DNA from: JAMQKA01 sp034521835
GTDB taxonomy: Bacteria; Bacteroidota; Rhodothermia; Balneolales; Balneolaceae
Length of the DNA: 64,000 nucleotides
Reading direction: 5' to 3'
Assembly: GCA_034521835.1 (NCBI GenBank)
Contig: JAXHMA010000006.1
Location: 1 to 64,000, forward strand
A program made the position numbers and the translations under genes. The notes below the pieces were generated by a model. It ran no database searches, was not told the origin of the DNA, and was given only the letters and a program-made list of their open reading frames with translations. Below, piece by piece: positions 61,700 to 64,000 of this stretch; within the stretch, counting starts at the first letter, position 1, and every line of letters begins with the position of its first letter.

Positions 61700-61826
61700 G
61701 GCTTTACAAAATCATCTGTCATTGCGAAGAACGGAGTGAAGCAATCTCTTGATTAGAGCTTCTAAAAGGAGATTGCTTCGCAGGCTCCTGATGACAAGCC
61801 GGTGAAAGCAAAGTTTTGTAAAGTCC
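61700..61826. repeat. MITE/REP-like inverted-repeat element
   Basis: The outer arms GGCTTTACAAAA (61700-61711) and TTTTGTAAAGTCC (61814-61826) are inverted copies with one mismatch. Inside, CTGTCATTGCGAAGAACGG and GCAATCTC (to 61748) face GAGATTGCTTCG (from 61769) and a diverged TGATGACA. The CATTGCGAAG...GCAATCTC wording is that of a palindromic repeat widespread in bacterial intergenic regions. About 127 bases with no gene. Confidence 0.6.
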
Positions 61827-61892
61827 CCATTCACTAAATCAACCGGTTTTCATTGTTCATCAGGTCCACCAGCATGCAGGAGGGTTCTTGAG

Positions 61893-62384
61893 TTAGGCCA
61901 ATTCAACTAGTTTTTTAGCCAGAGTTATAGCCTCCTCCACGCTGGAAACAAAATGCAAGGTATTGGAATCGAACTCTTGGAGCACGGCCTCAGATGATTC
62001 CGTTTGATGCAGCAAGATAACGTGTTTCCCCGCTTTTGCTGCCAGCAGAATTTCCGATAGCGTGCCCATTCCCACGCCACAGGCAATCACCAGGTCAGAG
62101 CTGAGAACATTGATATTATTTCGCGCGCTGCCAATACCCGTGCATATCGGTATATTCACATGGGGCGACATGCCCGAGCGATCGGAACTAGGAAGCACGC
62201 CGACGACCAATCCCCCGGCAGTTGATGCGCCACGGGACGCCGCATCCATAACTCCGACGCGGCGTCCGCCCGTCAGCAGTGTCCATCCTTGCTCCGCGAT
62301 ACCGGTTCCCAACTGCTCAGCAGAATGAGCAACCTCTGCAGAAGCATTGCCCGGTCCCATTACTCCGACCATAATATGTACCAT
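61893..62384 (-). CDS. SLOG-fold (TIGR00725/LOG-like) nucleotide-binding protein
   Basis: The protein has 163 residues and is intact. MVHIMVGVMGPGNASAEVAH then AEQLGTGIAEQGWTLLTGGR and RVGVMDAASRGASTAGGLVV form the Rossmann-like front. SARNNINVLSSDLVIACGVG then MGTLSEILLAAKAGKHVILL has the nucleotide-binding GxGTLSE loop. SLOG proteins bind or cleave nucleotide-type ligands. This TIGR00725 group is of unknown function. It lies between a repeat element and a divergently transcribed DUF885 gene. Confidence 0.82.
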   Translation of the reverse strand: MVHIMVGVMGPGNASAEVAHSAEQLGTGIAEQGWTLLTGGRRVGVMDAASRGASTAGGLVVGVLPSSDRSGMSPHVNIPICTGIGSARNNINVLSSDLVIACGVGMGTLSEILLAAKAGKHVILLHQTESSEAVLQEFDSNTLHFVSSVEEAITLAKKLVELA

Positions 62385-62687
62385 AATTCCAAAAACTTAA
62401 GTTTCACATTTCAATTAGTGGGAAACATACTCAGATGCAGAAGGAAAGGAAATTATTAGATCACGAGAAGTTGCAGAACGATTTATTTCAAGTTATGAAG
62501 ATAACATCGTGTAAGAATTAAATATTTAATGGGTATCAATTCAGCGTAAAAATCGAGAACTATGTAATTTATTCGCAGAATTTATGCAGATTTTATTGGT
62601 GCTTCGTGTCAATTTTGAATAAATCCCACGTTATGATCTTTTTCTCAACCTTTATTTTCAAAACCCGGCAAGAACCGGAACCTCCTG
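62385..62687. other. Intergenic region between divergent genes
   Basis: About 300 AT-rich bases between the SLOG gene and the DUF885 gene. It should contain both promoters. No repeat or hairpin stood out. Confidence 0.4.
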
Positions 62688-64000
62688 TTGCTCTCTATTA
62701 GCATTCTGCTATTTTTGCTGGTCACCATCGACCTGCATGCCCAGGATGCCAAAAAACGGCTCTACGATCTCTATCAAGAAACTGAAGCGTTTGAGGATTC
62801 GCTCCGGGATGCATCGCCCGATTCCGCTTTTACGGTCGATTCCATTGAGGAGCGAAATGAGCAGTACCAGTACTGGACCGGTGTGCTGGAGCGCATCAAC
62901 AGTATAGAGCGTGACTCCCTGGAACTGGAGCATCAGATCAGCTATGACCTGTTTAAACGGGATGTGCAATGGGAGGTTCGGGACCACGAGTTTGGAGCGT
63001 ACCTGGTTCCTCTGAATCATGAAGGCGGATTCCATACGCGCATAGTCGGGACGGCTAATTACGCAAATCCGCAAACGGTGGAAGAGTATGAAGAGTATAT
63101 TGCTCGTCTGCGTTCGGTGAATGCCTATTTTGAGGCGAATATGAAGCTAATGCGCCAGGGGCTCGAAAAAGGGCATACGCTGCCGAAAAAGGTATTATCC
63201 CAGGATTACAACGTGATGATGACCTCCCAGATTTATGATGATGCCACACAGAGTGACTTTTACGGGCCGTTTGAATCATTTCCCTCATCAATTTCTGACC
63301 AGCAAAAACAGCGGTTGCGGGAGGAAGGCAGGGCCGCTATAGAAGAGGCGATAATTCCGGCCTATGAAACCTTCCTGTCATTTATGAATAAAGAGTATCG
63401 ACCGAACGCCCGTACCAGCATCGCAACCAAGGCGCTGCCGGGGGGCGAAGAGTACTACAATTTTTTGGTAAACTACTACACGACGCTCGAGGTCACTCCT
63501 AAAGAGGTGCATAATGTCGGGTTGGATGAAGTGAAGCGTATCCGTTCGGAGATGGAAGCGATCATCGACCAAGTGAATTTCGAGGGCAGTTTTGAGGAAT
63601 TCCTTAATTTCTTGCGAACAGATCCCCAGTTTTATGTTGAAGAGCCTGAGCAACTAATGAAAGAGGCGGCGTATATCGCCAAACGGATGGATGGCAAGTT
63701 GCCGGAACTTTTTAACATGTTGCCGCGCCAGCCTTATGGCATTGAGCCGGTGCCCGACCATCTTGCACCGCGCTATACCGGGGGACGTTATTCGCCATCG
63801 AGCGGAGAGCGCGATGCGGGCTACTACTGGGTGAATACCTATGATCTGAAAAGCCGGCCGCTTTATACACTTGAAGCCCTGACCTTTCATGAGGCGGCCC
63901 CCGGCCACCACCTGCAGATCGCCCTGGCCCGCGAACTGGATGATCTGCCAGAGATCAGGCGGCAGGCCGGTGTTACGGCGTTCGTTGAGGGATGGGCGCT
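62688..64000 (+). CDS. Exported DUF885 (M2-like) peptidase, partial at the right edge
   Basis: The frame is open from 62637 to the window end. I place the start at TTG 62688 because it gives a signal peptide (LLSISILLFLLVTIDLHAQD); an ATG at 62633 is out of frame and may be separated by an indel. The mature part shows QYWTGVLERINSIERDSLEL, GPFESFPSSISDQQKQRL, YYNFLVNYYTTLEVTPKEVH, PRYTGGRYSPSSGERDAGYY and the zinc-like motif TLEALTFHEAAPGHHLQIAL (HExxxxH variant found in DUF885). The C-terminal third lies outside the window. DUF885 proteins resemble M2/M32 peptidases; a periplasmic peptidase role is inferred. Confidence 0.85.
   Translation, partial: MLSISILLFLLVTIDLHAQDAKKRLYDLYQETEAFEDSLRDASPDSAFTVDSIEERNEQYQYWTGVLERINSIERDSLELEHQISYDLFKRDVQWEVRDHEFGAYLVPLNHEGGFHTRIVGTANYANPQTVEEYEEYIARLRSVNAYFEANMKLMRQGLEKGHTLPKKVLSQDYNVMMTSQIYDDATQSDFYGPFESFPSSISDQQKQRLREEGRAAIEEAIIPAYETFLSFMNKEYRPNARTSIATKALPGGEEYYNFLVNYYTTLEVTPKEVHNVGLDEVKRIRSEMEAIIDQVNFEGSFEEFLNFLRTDPQFYVEEPEQLMKEAAYIAKRMDGKLPELFNMLPRQPYGIEPVPDHLAPRYTGGRYSPSSGERDAGYYWVNTYDLKSRPLYTLEALTFHEAAPGHHLQIALARELDDLPEIRRQAGVTAFVEGWA

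Overview
The window looks like a chromosomal contig from a halophilic or marine bacterium of the Balneolota (Balneolaeota) or a close Bacteroidota/Rhodothermota relative. Support: the 16S rRNA, a Bacteroidota-type promoter (TTG ... TAnnTTTG) in front of the rRNA operon, a fused alpha/beta 2-oxoacid dehydrogenase E1, BlaI/M56-TonB regulatory operons, a zinc-cysteine-free CobB sirtuin, and the general lack of strong Shine-Dalgarno sites. The species is inferred, not proven.

A dominant feature of the data is frameshifting. At least fifteen conserved genes (PEP carboxylase, Tag glycosylase, a uracil-DNA glycosylase-like protein, fused E1, histidine kinase, AlkD-like, sulfatase, paaH/paaI/enoyl-CoA hydratase, SDR, PspC, M56 sensors and others) are each broken by one or two single-base indels. 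Where the expected reading can be deduced, many lie in short homopolymers (for example GGG read as GG, T8 read as T7). This points to sequencing or assembly error rather than mass pseudogenisation. The first ~6.5 kb is worse, with several lesions per gene, as expected near a low-quality contig end.

Layout. 1-6.5 kb: two M16-type/exported genes, an NmrA-like protein, a CvfB-like S1 protein, a GntR/UTRA regulator and a TauE/SafE remnant, all badly frameshifted. 6.5-11.2 kb: small HTH protein, Tag, PEP carboxylase with terminator, uracil-DNA glycosylase-like protein. 11.2-12.8 kb: a complete IS1182-family element with a CTAG target duplication. 12.9-17.1 kb: M24 peptidase, ilvE, a GhrA-like dehydrogenase, a DUF4174 protein. 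17.15-21.36 kb: a compact four-gene cassette of C39-like peptidase, RimK-like ATP-grasp ligase, GCS2-type amidoligase and N-formylglutamate amidohydrolase-like protein, a probable peptide-synthesis or peptide-tagging pathway. 22.3-23.1 kb: yhhQ. 23.2-28.9 kb: an rRNA operon (16S, tRNA-Ile, tRNA-Ala, 23S, 5S) with promoter and terminator. 28.9-31.3 kb: sirtuin, SGNH hydrolase, exported hypothetical. 31.6-32.9 kb: an IS110-family element with a long non-coding end. 33.2-41.5 kb: SDR, HisC-like aminotransferase, fused E1, histidine kinase, AlkD, sulfatase. 42-45.4 kb: enoyl-CoA hydratase, PaaI thioesterase, 3-hydroxyacyl-CoA dehydrogenase (phenylacetate-type lower pathway), exported PCMT. 46.5-53.9 kb: a fatty-acid beta-oxidation operon (thioesterase divergent; acyl-CoA synthetase, FadN-like, thiolase, dienoyl-CoA reductase-like) interrupted by a four-helix-bundle gene framed by near-perfect inverted repeats. 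53.9-56.2 kb: Gfo/Idh/MocA protein, PspC, phosphatidylcholine synthase, a hypothetical. 56.3-61.4 kb: BlaI plus two tandem M56-TonB sensors and a membrane-anchored accessory protein, with a BlaI-type operator. 61.5-64 kb: a MITE-like inverted-repeat element, a SLOG-fold protein and the start of a DUF885 peptidase.

The two stretches most worth following up are the IR-framed four-helix-bundle cassette inside the beta-oxidation operon and the C39/ATP-grasp/GCS2/FGase cassette.
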